A DNA stretch of 64,000 nucleotides from Tigriopus japonicus (lineage: Eukaryota; Arthropoda; Copepoda; Harpacticoida; Harpacticidae). The notes under the pieces are model-generated. The model saw only the letters and a program-made list of their open reading frames with translations. It did not search any database and was not told the origin of the DNA. Below, one piece after another: positions 1 to 12,900 of the stretch (positions are counted from its first letter, which is position 1; every line of letters starts with the position of its first letter). The stretch lies in NCBI GenBank assembly GCA_010645155.1, contig CM021322.1, positions 6,182,208-6,246,207 of the forward strand, in the 5' to 3' direction. Position numbers and translations under genes: made by a program.

Positions 1-2470
1 CAAGGACCGGTAAGATATTCTTAGGTTGTTCAAGTTGTCTAATGGATGAGCGTGATAAACATCCCCGTTTTGATCCGGAGGAGAGTTTCTGGGGTAAATT
101 TGGTTCCTTTCCAAGAGGAATCTGCGTTTGCATTAAGGTCCACATGGAACAAAGAAAGAAGAAGTCCTCAGTGTCAAGAATTCGATCAAATGAAGAACAA
201 ATTAAGATGACTTCAAAAACATATCACATGTGGCTACTAGCAATGGATGGGCTCAATATTTTGATTTGCCTTTTGACTCAGTCAGCCCAAATTGGTGATC
301 TGACAGTTTAACCCGGATAACATGGACCCTCTCAAAGTCTTGATAATGAAATGCTCCCACCAAGATTGAATTGTGTGGATTTTTTGACTCAATTTGATTG
401 TTTATTCCTGGACAAAGGGTTCTAAGAACTAAGAAGATCAATGAAACCCTATCAAGCACGTAGAGCCTATCCCTGCAATGAAAAGACATGATCCTCTGGT
501 CCTGAAGGACCCTCAGCCCCAGTCCTGCGTGGTCCTGACCTTCTTGAGCCCCAAGACTTGAAACATTTTCAATCAAATCCACAATCCAGGATTTAATCCT
601 CATGTTTTTCACTTATTTTGTCACAAGGACGTCGTGATTGCCTTTGTTCCAATTCCAATCCGGATCAGATGGCTGATCTGATCCAGAACCGTCAAAAGTG
701 CCATTCAATAGTTACAGCCAACAACATCTCCGACTTTGACTCCATCTTGTTTCAAAATGAGACTATTCTCATTCCTTCATTTTCCTATAGAAATGGTTCC
801 TGCGTCGTGGAGGTGCTGATGAGGATGGAAGAGGAGTAACCCTCCAGATATAACCACAGATACTTCTATTTAGCATTGTTTCACAGAAGTTGGACTAATG
901 GGTGAAGCAAGATTCCATCTATGTATTTTCCTGATTGTTAAGAAGACTAAAATCCTTTGGAGAGCTGAATGTTTAAAGTTCATGAGACAAGTAAAAGGAG
1001 TGCTGGGACCTCTAAAATCAAGGTGAAGAACAATTAGTCAATAAATATTAACAAAAAAAGTTAACCTGAATTCTTTCAAGATGCATGTTCAACAGTTTTA
1101 GTCGTTAATAAGGAATAAATGACATTGTGTCAAAATATAGCCTCGGCCTCATACCATTTTTTCAAAAATCGGAGTTCGTGTCCACCCCTTTCAGGGGTTC
1201 CTGTTCTATCCCATGAGCTTCCTTAGTTTCATGTAATTAGTGACAAAGTCAAAAATTGATTGGTGAATTGCAAAAACTTTCTTAAATAGCTTCTGTCATT
1301 TATATTATGAGCACAAAATATCAAAACTTTTTACAAAGTTAGGCATAACAGTCTGTAGCAGTGTCAGCCTGACGACTGCTACGAATGCGCAACTTCACAA
1401 GGGCTGCCAGACGTTTGTTCAACAAAAAAGTCATTTCAGATGGCAATGCTATACATAGTGTGCACAAGGAAATCGCTCATATGGCTTCAATTGAAGTTCT
1501 AAATATTCACCAATCAATTTTGTATCTAGTTAGATTAAGTTTTCCAAAAAAAGTAAGAAACTCAATACAAATCAGTGTGGAGATTCATCAAGAGCTGACA
1601 TTACCTAGTCAATTCACAGCAGCACTGTGCTTGAACGCGCATCGAGGTTTTAGGAGAACAAGAAGGTTTTCTTCCAACACCCACGGTTTTGGCCCGTCTT
1701 GGCCTTCAAAGGCTAAAAAGGTCCAACATCATGCTATCAAAGGTAAGCTGAGATCATGAGCGGCAATTTGGTAGTAAATAGTACAGAGGGAAAGTTGCCT
1801 CAAACAGGTCGAACCCAAGAACCTCAGTACAATGGAACCCACGTCTTGGGACCAAAATGGCATATGCGCGTACTCTTTTATTATAGTGCTCTAGCCTGCT
1901 TCATCTCGAGGTCACGGATCAAACCACTGTCGTCGTTGTCTGCCAAATAACTGAAAAAAAATCTGGGGCTTAGTCTGTAATACAAGTCTCATTATCCAGA
2001 TTCAAATGGTTTTTAACCTAAGAGAAAAAGCAAAGAATGGTAAACCTTGTCAAAGGGAAGACAATTTTCAAGATTTTTTTTTTTTGGTTTGAACAAGATT
2101 GATCAAGATTTGATACTTATTTTGATTATCCATGCTTAAGCCAAGGACTCCTTAATGGCACGGTCAAATGTCTAATCTAATTACATATAAGATAAGTTAA
2201 CTTTAAGGGTCCAAAATAGAACATAATATCTAAACATTCTTTGGTGTCAATGTTTATATTTTGAATTCAGGAAATCAAGAGGACCAGTTTTGACTCAATA
2301 TATTTTTTTAAATTCAGGATTAGATCAATATGCAATGACAAGGCTTTCAAAAAATTAGTTAATTTGATAGGTTTTAGCTTAACTTTTAATCTAGACAATG
2401 TGAATAACGCACAAAATTATATATGCTCCTCTTGGTTCCTTGGTCAAAAACATTTCTCATCACTCATCAG
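1..2470. other. AT-rich region without recognisable gene
   Basis: I see no frame with a recognisable domain, a start and splice context. The ORFs of 60-125 codons here lack conserved motifs, and several open on non-ATG codons. Confidence 0.4.
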
Positions 2471-3294
2471 TAGAGCCAAGATTTTTAGGTGAAAAATTAG
2501 AAAATAATTTTTCACCTTTTTTACTGCTTTTGATGGAAATTTTTTTTTTGCCCTTTTTAGCAAAAAAAAAATATTTTTTTTGACACTTTTTGGGACAAAA
2601 GGTTAATAAATGCCGAGATTTACAACATTTACCACCTGGTTTAGAGAATGTGATTTCTAACTTAGTGAAAAATGGTCATATTTATACTATCACTAAGGAA
2701 GGGCATTGATTTAAATTCACATTTAATTTCAAGAGGCTAGAGGCAGTTCTATGAAAAATGTAGAAAGGAGTAAAATTTACAATTACTTTTTTCCATTGGC
2801 CTTCCAAAGAAAAAGGTTGGTAGTGCATTTTTAAAGAATTGGCTTCTGGGCACTGCGCAAAAAAACAACGCATTGGAGGTTTTGTGAGTTAATCAAATTT
2901 GGCGTCTCAAATGACAAGCTCGTAAACTTGTCCATGTTGAAAATGATGGTTCAAATGGCACAACTTGGTAAGAATGTGGTGTGGGCGTGGTATGGTAGCC
3001 GATTGCGCCATGCAGTGTGAGGCTACTGAGGTAATCAACGGCAATAATACTTCACATTATATATTCCGATAGAAATTCAAACAGTCTCAAATAAGGATAA
3101 AAAGCGTGTCAGGTGAATCGGGATTCTCAGGGTGACCTCGGTATACTTCAACATTCCAATACGTTCACCAATGTAAGTGCTTCTATTGTAAAAGGTGCAC
3201 AATAAGAACCTTTTTTTTACTTTTTTTTGGTTATTTTCTTCACCTATTTACCACTTTTTTTGGCTTTTTTCTTCACCTAAAAGTCCTGGCTCTA
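2471..3294. mobile_element. non-autonomous hAT-like DNA transposon, 824 bp
   Basis: Terminal inverted repeats: the left end starts TAGAGCCAAGATTTTTAGGT and the reverse complement of the right end starts TAGAGCCAGGACTTTTAGGT, with 18 of 20 bases equal and the similarity continuing GAA. A perfect 8-bp target duplication CTCATCAG flanks it (2463-2470 and 3295-3302). There is no transposase ORF, and the interior is rich in A and T runs. An 8-bp duplication points to the hAT superfamily. Confidence 0.85.
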
Positions 3295-3302
3295 CTCATC
3301 AG

Positions 3303-3831
3303 CCTTTATTTCCGCGGCATTTTTAGCTGAACCACTTGACCACTATTTCTTATTCTCCAGCCAATCCGGTTTGAGAATTCCAACTGACATCGAACATGAT
3401 TGGTCGGATCATAAGTTCAATCAAATAGGCAGTGAAGAAGATAAGCCACGAAAATATCAATTGTTGTGTTTGTGAATTTTCATTTCAAATTGATCGGAAC
3501 TTTTAAATATCGTGAGTATATTTATGCTAAGGTCTTGATACATTGGTGGTCTAATGCCCAGATCCGAGATTGAAATGTTAATTGAGTACACTGGTTGTGG
3601 AATATCGTAGTGACATGTCGAAGGCATGAAATTAAATTCAACTAATATTTGTTTTCTCAGACGTCAAGAGAAGGAAAGATAAGGTTCTATGTATACCTAG
3701 ATGTCTCTACTCTCCAGTCTGTCCCCAATAAAAAACACACTCTAGTATGGACCTCTGCTTTGTGTCAATTTGAAGAGAAATATTTTCAATCTCTTTGGTG
3801 TGGTTGATGATTATTTCCAGAATCCAACAAA
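3303..3831. other. non-coding stretch before candidate first exon A
   Basis: No gene seen. It may hold promoter or 5'UTR sequence for the first exon at 3832. No specific motif is assigned. Confidence 0.3.
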
Positions 3832-3928
3832 ATGGGTGAACAAAAGCTAGCGATCGACTCGCCATATCTGTCCTTTGCGGACAAAATCTTCAATAAATAC
3901 CGCGAATACTATGTCACGCAATCCAAAG
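3832..3928 (+). CDS. kcc: kcc candidate alternative first exon A (32 aa)
   Basis: ATG in good context (acaaaATGG) opens a 32-codon reading frame beginning [20 protein letters not shown] and ending one base into a codon at a consensus donor (aaag|gtaagg). The phase (1) matches the kcc acceptor at 33140, giving a 1091-residue isoform. A possible acceptor (ttatttccag) lies 11 bases before the ATG, so an upstream non-coding exon is possible. No RFxV kinase-docking motif is present. Assignment to kcc rests on phase and position only. It could belong to an unrelated small transcript. Confidence 0.45.
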
Positions 3929-6900
3929 GTAAGGTTATGTAACCCTAACATTCTTTAACGTCAGCACCAATTACCAATCACTATCACTATTATACGATAT
4001 TTAAATAATGGTATAGCTTGTTACGTTGGGTTGGAAGAACAATTTAAAAGAGGATAAAAACATTTCTTGATTTTCCTCAGCGATTTTTATATTTTGCCTA
4101 ATTCAAAGGGGAAAAGCTTTTGGTACGAGAATTTTTTACTCCTCTGAATATGGCAAAGCGTACAAATTAAAACCCAAAGGTTTATCAAAACTTTGAAAAC
4201 GGCAAAAAATTATGTCACCAAATGCCACTTACTTGAGTTTTTTTTGCTTTTATTGGCTTTGGGTTATGTCCAAAACAAACTTGAGTCCAAATTAATTCGA
4301 TATTCTTCTTTAACTTCGTATTTTTTTAATCATCAAAAGTATCAAATTTAGTTAGTTGGCTCATGGTACAGTACGTTATTATGCAAGGGGTGTGTGGTTG
4401 TAGTTAATCATTCCAGCACGCTAATTTTAAAGTATGACCTTATATGTAGTTGCTCAATAGCAAGCAAGAGCGGTAGCTTCCGCGGTAGCTTTGGATTTTT
4501 ATATGTTTATTCAATAAGATTTGCCGATATGTTTTGTCTTAAAATTGTGAAAAGGTCAGAAGGGGTTGTTCTCATACATTTTTAGCTTGGTGTAGACTCT
4601 GATTCAAATTATTGGATATTATTCATACTTATTGCCTACTATAAATTTGATTGCTTTCTGAGCAGTGCCATAGATGGTGAATTTTAGGTCTTATTATTGC
4701 ACTATTTTCCCTTTAGGTTTAAATTTGCTTGTATGATTATGTTTTGTTATCATAACAAGATAACTAGCATCTAGATTAATGGACTAGTTCACTCAATTTG
4801 TTATCCCAACCTTATGAAACAAATGTAAAATAGAAAACCTGCACACTCCAGTAAATATTGAAGCCATATATGAACCTCACCTTCATTGAATACGATTTGC
4901 CAAACACTTGGCCTGAAAAGTCAGAAAAGGCAAATTCAACCAAATTCAATATTAAAGCGACAATTTTTTTGGTGTAGGGCCATGTGTAGGGCCATTTCTT
5001 AAAACAGACCATTCGTAACTCCATCTTTTTAGCCCTACCGAAATTTGGCAATAACAAAAAATAAGGCACGTAAAGTGAACAAAACCTTGTGTGTGAAGAA
5101 TTGTTATCTGCCGCATCTTTTTGAGCTTTACACATTTTTAGAAAATCAACCATTTCCGAGTTACGGACATGGTTTCCTGTTTCGTTTCTTACGCATCACC
5201 GGGTTGTGTTTATCATGGGAAGTGCGAGATGTTTCCACATGAAATCCATTAAATGGCGTACTTTAAGACTGTTCTCTTTTCTTTTAGCGTTCTAGGAAAA
5301 AATATTCAGTGGTCAAACAATCAAAGTGTTTAAAAATGAACTAATGTTTTTTTTGTCGTTTTACGCTCATAGAGTCCAACTTAGTGATAAAGATTAGCAA
5401 AATTCTGAGGCCAAGTCCAACATTTGCTCCAATGGCCACCTCAAAAGTGCAAACACTTGTGACTTAGTTGATATCAGCTAACATAAGTGACGTTCTTATA
5501 GTTCAGCCTCTTTGTGATCGAAGCACTTATTAATAAGACTAATTCCTTTTTACACACATTTTTACACAACCTAAGTGAGCATGACCATCCTTCAAATTGG
5601 AAGTGATCCAGAAAATCAGAAAAGTGCCTTGGAACAAGTACCAAACGAACAAACTCCTTTTCTTCTTGAAGATGATCGTAAAAAGCCATCTTCAAGAAAA
5701 TTGGCAACTTTCCAGCAGATTTCTGTGGTTGTGAGGCAAGAAATTGGCATTGGATATATCCTTTATCAATTTGGATTGAGTGTACATTTTTCGAAGTTTC
5801 AAGGTTTAGCGTTTGAACTTTTTTTAAGACACTAACCATAATCATGTTAACCATAACCATCTCGATATACCAATGCCAATTTTGTATTCGTTGTCAAATG
5901 ATAGTGGCGTCACAGAGGGATATGCCACTCGTGGATACTCGCCTTTAGCAGGTAAGTTAGCTCTTAAAACAAGATCAGCTTCTGCATGATTTTGTGCGCC
6001 TAAATCAATGGACATCGAAAAAGAATTGTTAGCAGACGAATATAATTGTGTTTAGAAATAAATACACGTGCCGCTAAAGCAAGAAGGAAGGCAACAAGGA
6101 CTTTTGCAAAATTGCTGCCGCTCCTAATATCCAAAATCAAGATGATGTTCAGAAACAAATTGTTCTTTTTAATTTGTCAGAGGGACAATGATGAACAGGA
6201 AGCGCTTTTGGCCGAAATTTCGGTTTCAATTTCGACTTACCATATCGAAACCAGAAATGCACTAAAGAGAATGGAGTTTGAGAGAAAAATCGCTGTTTTT
6301 TTCGTCCAAAACCATTTGAAACATAGTTTTGATTGAATCTAAGGACGCAAGCACAAAGTCATTAATGGGTTTTGACTTTCATGTCGCCACTATCAACATG
6401 TTACAAATGGTGACATGGAAGTAAAAAAACAGATCTTAAAGTGAGTCTACTTCTCCAACAAGAGTAATATAACATTACTAATATCATATTTAAAGGATGA
6501 TCCAAAATGTGCTCGGACCTAACTTCGGCTTTCTTTTGCGCTCCCAATTGTAGGATGGGAGATCCTCTTTGATGGGATTGGCTCCACCTTTAATCCAGAG
6601 AGGTGAGGTCGAGCCCGGCCTTCCTCTCTTTTTGACCTTGCTTGCGAGTGCAAGGCCTAAGTCCTTTTTTCCAGTGCAATGTCCTTCCATTTACCCTACA
6701 TGCTCATCTTCCACGACAGAGACAGAAAATTCAGTTATAACCAGATTGGGAGGTGAATACCAACGTCTGTTTGTTTCGTGTGTTCCAAGACGAGGACTCT
6801 TTTTGTCTTGTGTTCCAATTTGATATGGATCTTTAGGGTCACGAACGAAAGTTGGTGGAAAGCACCGAAGATTGAGGAGCAAATACAACATTTGGGCGAG

Positions 6901-9900
6901 CCACAAATCATTCCTCTTGGTTCCTGAAAGCCCAGAGAGAAAAAAGTTTTTTGGCTCTCATCAGTGTTTAAAGTGCTTTTTAGAGGAAATCGTAATGGTC
7001 CCCCAAAACCATCCAGTGCATGACATTGCACCAAATCATCAGCCGGGCCCGCTCGAAAGTGAACGAATCCATCGATGATTGCATGCATAAAAAGGGCTTG
7101 AGTCTTGACTCGACCCGACCCGTCGTCGTGTTAAAGTGCATCTCCAAACCTCTTGTTGCCCATCTTGCAGGAAAAGTTTCTTTTACTACTCGGTTGGGAG
7201 GGAGTCACGTAGGTAGGAAGGAAGGCACTTGAAGTTTCGGTTGTGGTGTGTTCTGTCAATGCTTTCATCAGCTGCTTCCATTGCTAAACATACTGAATGA
7301 CTCAGTCCAATGGCCTGAGTAAAGAGGAAGCAAATCCAGGGAATACAGTCACGCACACACGCCTTCTGCAAAGGAATAGAAGACGGGACGTGGTTGTGGA
7401 ATTTTAATCGTCCAACTATCTCGTCAATGGTGTGCCAGTGGAACTAGAGCCAAATGCCGGTTATTGGTTCACTTCTTAAAAAATATATGACGTCAGGACC
7501 TGTGGATTGATTTAGTGTGAGCAAAATGGTTTGTGTCATTTGTGTTTTTTGTTAAGTAACTGACCGGCAGATTGGAACCATGATTGCTTAGGAACGTTGG
7601 GATATTTCATTTGAATGCGAGTGATTCTTGTGACAAGTGTGAAGGTGGCGAGTTGTTTGATTTGGATCGAATATACGAACTAACACTTAAGATGATGACT
7701 GAAGAAGGGAATGGGGCGATTGGTTCGGCCGGATCTTCAACATCGGGGTCGCCCAACAAATCACCCAACAAATCGCCCAACAAGTCGCCTACCAAATCCT
7801 CGGTTTCGGGGGGTTCAGCCAGTCGGTTTTCTGTGTCAAAGTCCAAGACACAAGGCGATCGGATGCTCCTAATTGAGGAGGATGAATCGGCCATAACTTA
7901 CGGATCTGAGGGACCCGAATCCAAATATATAGTAGATCAAAACGAACCCGCTGCTCATCCTGGTGAGTGAAGAATTGATGACGGTTAAGAAATCATAATT
8001 ATTGTCATTATGGTCTTTGGTCTCGGAAAGGAAAGGGTTCATTTGAATCTTTAACCCAAACTCGCTTTTAAAGACTATGAGAGTCAAGATTTTTTAGTCA
8101 TTTTATAAACCTTAGGAAATGAGTGCCTCAATTATTTTGAAATGCTTTCGAAGATTATCCGAATTTAACATAGTTTTTAGACCTCTCATTCTCATCAGAA
8201 GGCCTGGAAAATGAGATCTTCGCAGATTATTTGTCAATTTCATTTTGGATGTCTTTTAAGACACTAATGTCCGGTTATTTTGAATCGTTTATACCAAGTG
8301 CTTGCATTGTTTCTAATCACCCGCCAAAGGCGAAAAGATAATCGGGTACCCACTGGACAATATTTTAGATGACATACCTTGTATGTCAAAAGTTTGATTG
8401 GGTTCATAATTTGCTTAATTTTAACGAGTGCTATTCTCGTACCCAGAGTCGTGCATCTGTCAATTTTGACTAGAGAGTTGGCAAGTGACGAAAGAAGACA
8501 AATAGGCTAATGAACGCGGAAAAAAATCTCGCATTTTTGGTTCTAAAAGGGTCTAATGACAAAGTCAAGATACTTTGAAAAAGTATCTAGATAAGATAGT
8601 ATTTTCCGCAAAGTATCTAAATAAAGATAGTTTAAGATACTTCTCAAAAAATGTATCTAGATAAAGATACCTCAAGATACTTTCCTGAAAAAGTATCTAG
8701 ATAAAGATTGTTCAAGATAGCTTCCCGAAAAAACTATCTTGATAAGGTACTTCAAGATACTTTTCACAAAACGTATCTTTATAAGATACTTCTAGATACT
8801 TTTCTTCATAATCCATGATGTCAAATTATTTGTGCATTATGCATTACGAAGAAAAGTATCTAGAAGTAATTTATCTAGATACTTTTTGGGAAAATGCATA
8901 GTGCATACTAAACAATGCATAATGGATGCTTTAAAACAAAAGATTGAGAGAACACATTATCTAGATAAAGATAGTTTGCCGAAAGAAGTATCTAGATAAA
9001 GATACTTTAAGATACTTTCCCGAAAAAAGTATCTAGATAAAGATACTTAAAGATATTCTCCCGAAAAAAGTATCTATATAAAGATAAAAGATAAACTATC
9101 TTTTATCTTTATCTTTTATCTAGATATGATAATTGAACAGGACTGACAAATTGACGAGTTGCCTGTCTTTTCAAGTGCCGTCTTTTTCTTCAAGGCATAT
9201 TGTTATGGAAAGTGAATGCGCAAAAGTCAAACTTCGGGGAAAGTGTAAATTAATTTCAAAGCGATTACAGAAAGACTTAGTACTTTCTCAGGTGTCCTTG
9301 AGTTCAATTCCGAAACCACTTTTGCAACGCAGTCTACAATTTGGGGAAAATTGTCGAATGCTAACTGTTTGTGGCTCCGCAATTCTATAAAATATCCATT
9401 AGGCAACATAGATACATTTGAATAGGTACCCAAGAGGTAGGTCAAATTTCTTTATTCAAATTATTTTAGTCCTAGTAGGCGTCTTTCGGAAGAGCTACTA
9501 TTTAAATGAATTTGATTATAGTTGTTTTGACTTCAGATACAATACCATTAACAATCGTTGTTGGATTCATGAACATCTAGAGCAGGGGTCGGCAACCACT
9601 TTTGGCTCAAGGCCCACAAATTTGTTTTCATGTTGTCAGGGGCCCACCAAACAGACGTTGGTAGATTCAGGGGGCCCACAATTTAACGATCAAAGAGCTT
9701 TGTGCCCACGAGGACAGTATTGTGGATGGCTTACGGGCACGCTATTTTGGACTTCCCTATAGCGCCTGGGCCCACTGATGACCACCCTTGGGTCCACATG
9801 TGGGCTTCGGCCCACCGATTGCCGACTTGATCTATAGTGTACTGGACAGCATACGATGACCACTATTGATCAGATTTTTCTCAGAAAACAATAAGAGCCT

Positions 9901-12900
9901 CTTATATTTTTTTGCTCGGCTTTGTTCAATCCAGCAAATTCTAGAAATCATGGATCATGAGAAAAGAAAAACCTTCCATAAGAAGAGAAAAATGGTCCCT
10001 TCAAACTCTGTCATCCGGAATCTGTATCTTGTTCCACTCAGCCATGAGTATTTGATCGATGAGCTATTGTTCCTTTTGGTCGGTCTTCAGCCAAGTTTTG
10101 TCCCACCCACTTGGAATACTGAAATGCAACGACAAACAGAGCAGTCTTGTCTTAACTTAGCGTTACCAAAGATAAAGATAACAAGCAACTTTGAAGTACT
10201 TCAAAGAAATATAGGAATTTTGAACCTTGCAAATGCAATGCAAGGGAAGCAAAGACGTCCTGTTTTGGAATGGAGTGTTCATACTTGGCAAGGCTTTGTT
10301 TGAAGGACCATAAAATCTTGTATTTCAATTTTTTGTCGTAACTTATTTTTCTAAAATAGAAAGAAACGCTCAAAAATGGCGACATTAGTTACTTGATATT
10401 GCTATTTGTGTCTGAATTGATCAGTCCTACCACCAGGCTTGACGCAGAATGCTTCTACTTGCAATATAATTTGTCGGTTAGAGGTTTAAGGTCTTCTCTC
10501 CATTAGGTGAACAAAACAATACAACATATACTGTTCATTTATTATGGGGCTGATTGTTCAACCATTTAGTCATGTTAAGTTAAGATTTTTGTTAGGTTTT
10601 AAGATGTTTAGTGGCCAGGAAGTTTTGATAAAACAATTTTTTTCCATCAGTTTTTAAGGACATGGAAAAAATGCCCATAATATCTGTTGCTTTATGTGGA
10701 ATTCTTACGTATATGACAAATATGATATTTCAAAAGTTACTGTTATTTAATTAAATCAACCTGTATCTACCCACTAAGTTGTTTTTAAAGCAGTGTGCAG
10801 ACTTCAAATCTGAACAACTTTGTTATTGGTTTAAGAGCATTAAGATCAACCAAGAGAAGGCAGTTGTTCCTTAGAAAAGAGAGGCTGCTTGTTATACTTT
10901 TAATTTTTGAAACAAGAAATTGCTGTCAATTGGTTTGTTAACATTAAAAATGCTTATATTAAGGCTTTAATTAACATGGAAGAACGCAACAGGCAGAGGT
11001 GCCATGATTTGCTCCGTGCCGGCATCATTGTTGATGACATCGCTAACATTGTGGGGGTCTCTTTCACCACTGTGTATGCGACCGCCAACATTTTGGGGAT
11101 CTCTCGCATCACTGTGTAAGCGACCAAGAAGAGGTGGGAAGACCAGGGTACTGTCATAAAACTACTGCCATAATAAGCTTTCTCCTAATTTTACTTGATG
11201 AAATTATTTTAGATCCACTTTGTTCAGATTTTAAGTCCGCACACTCTCTTTTCAACTCTTTTGGTCACTCTTCTGAATATTTCGTTTCATTTTCTTAACA
11301 TATTCCTGTGTATCTTGAAGTGATTTTTGATGGGCTATGGTAGGTCAAAATGAATTCCTTCAGAATCATACATCCGAAGATCTGTATTTGTGGGCCTCCA
11401 ATATGTGTGATGGTTCTTTCAATTTATCAGCTTTTGATTGGAAGTTCTTTGATTGTCCCATCTCGAATTTGATGGGTCTTGACTTCAAAGATGTTGATGA
11501 GCTGGTCAAAGTTTAAAGCTTGTTTCAAAAAAAGCTCACACGCGGCTTTTGCGTTGACTATGGGTTTCAAGTCCTACATATTTGCCAACTTTTCTGAAAA
11601 GTAATCTTTTAGCGCAATTATTATCATTATTATTGAGTGAAAACTGTTTTCCTTTATTTTTCAGGTAAGTGTCGTAAATACTTGAAGGAGTTACAGATCA
11701 AAGGAACAACCAGAGAGGCACGCATGTACCTTGCCATAACATAAAATAAGTTCGACATATTTTCTACGAAGATTTGTTGATAATATGAATGATTTGCCAA
11801 TATGCTGGATTTCCGCCCAGTAATTGAAAGTTGGGAGAACAATATTTGATTTTGTTGATAAGAAAACCTAAGAACCATTGTATTTTTTTGGAAGAAGAGG
11901 CTGTTGGTTAGGCTTAATATTTAAAGTAGGTGTAAATCGAATTCTACAAACAAAACCTTGCATCTGATGGGTAAGGCTTCGAATTTACATTTTTAGTCCA
12001 GTAGTCACTGTGGAGTCTCTGAAAATTAGCTTATGACTAAGGTTGCACAAATAGATAGATAAATAGATTGATTTCATTCAGGGACGCATAATAGCTTTGT
12101 AGGTGATAAAAAAGTAAAGTAAGATTAAATACGTCATTGGACATAATGCAAACAAATATGCCAAAAACGCAATAAAATGCCAAAAATGCAAGATAATGCC
12201 AAAAATGCCAAAAAATGCAAGAGGAAAATGCCAAAAGAGCACGCAGTTGAAGAACAATTGGACTAAATTTAATTTGCATCATACACACAAATAAAAATTA
12301 AGGGCCATAAAGACCTTGAAAAAAATCATAATTCTTGGTTTTTCATTAAAAATTATCAAATGAAACTTGTTGTTGAAAATCAAATTGTTGTTAATGAAAT
12401 ATAGCTTTGCGTTCTGGGTCTGAAACGCCTGCACACGGAACACACTAGTTTTCACACTTTCATTCTTTAATTGAAAAACAATTGGCAACACTCAAAATAC
12501 AAATTTTAAAAAGAAATTTTAAGTCTCTAAAGCAAGCAGTTTTTTAACGTGCTCAAAAATCCTTCTCTTCTTTATTTGCAATTTATATTTCATTGAACAG
12601 AAAAATTAAATTGCCCTTGGGGAGTGAGTAGATGTGATTTATCATGAAAACGGTAACTAAAAAACGATGTCAGCCAAGCCTTTCCAGCGGAAGAAGAAAA
12701 GAAAAATGTCAAAGGCAAGAAAATGACAATGTTTTTAAGGAATTTGGGAAATACCAAATTTCAACAAGAAGACCAATACTGCAAACGAAGGAGAAAAATG
12801 CTTCAACTTTTGATAAAAACGAAAAAAATGCAAATCAGCCAAAATGATGAAAAAATGCAAAAAATATCGGAAAATGTGAAATAAAATGCATTTTCAAGAA

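Noticed and set aside
253..612. 119-codon minus-strand frame near the left edge
   Set aside because: No recognisable motif and no supporting splice context. I could not match it to any transposon protein.
1385..1759. 124-codon plus-strand frame
   Set aside because: Composition looks random, with no domain and no clear promoter or splice context.
9866..10303. 145-codon plus-strand frame after the hAT MITE
   Set aside because: No transposase motif. It lies outside the element's ends and appears to be chance.
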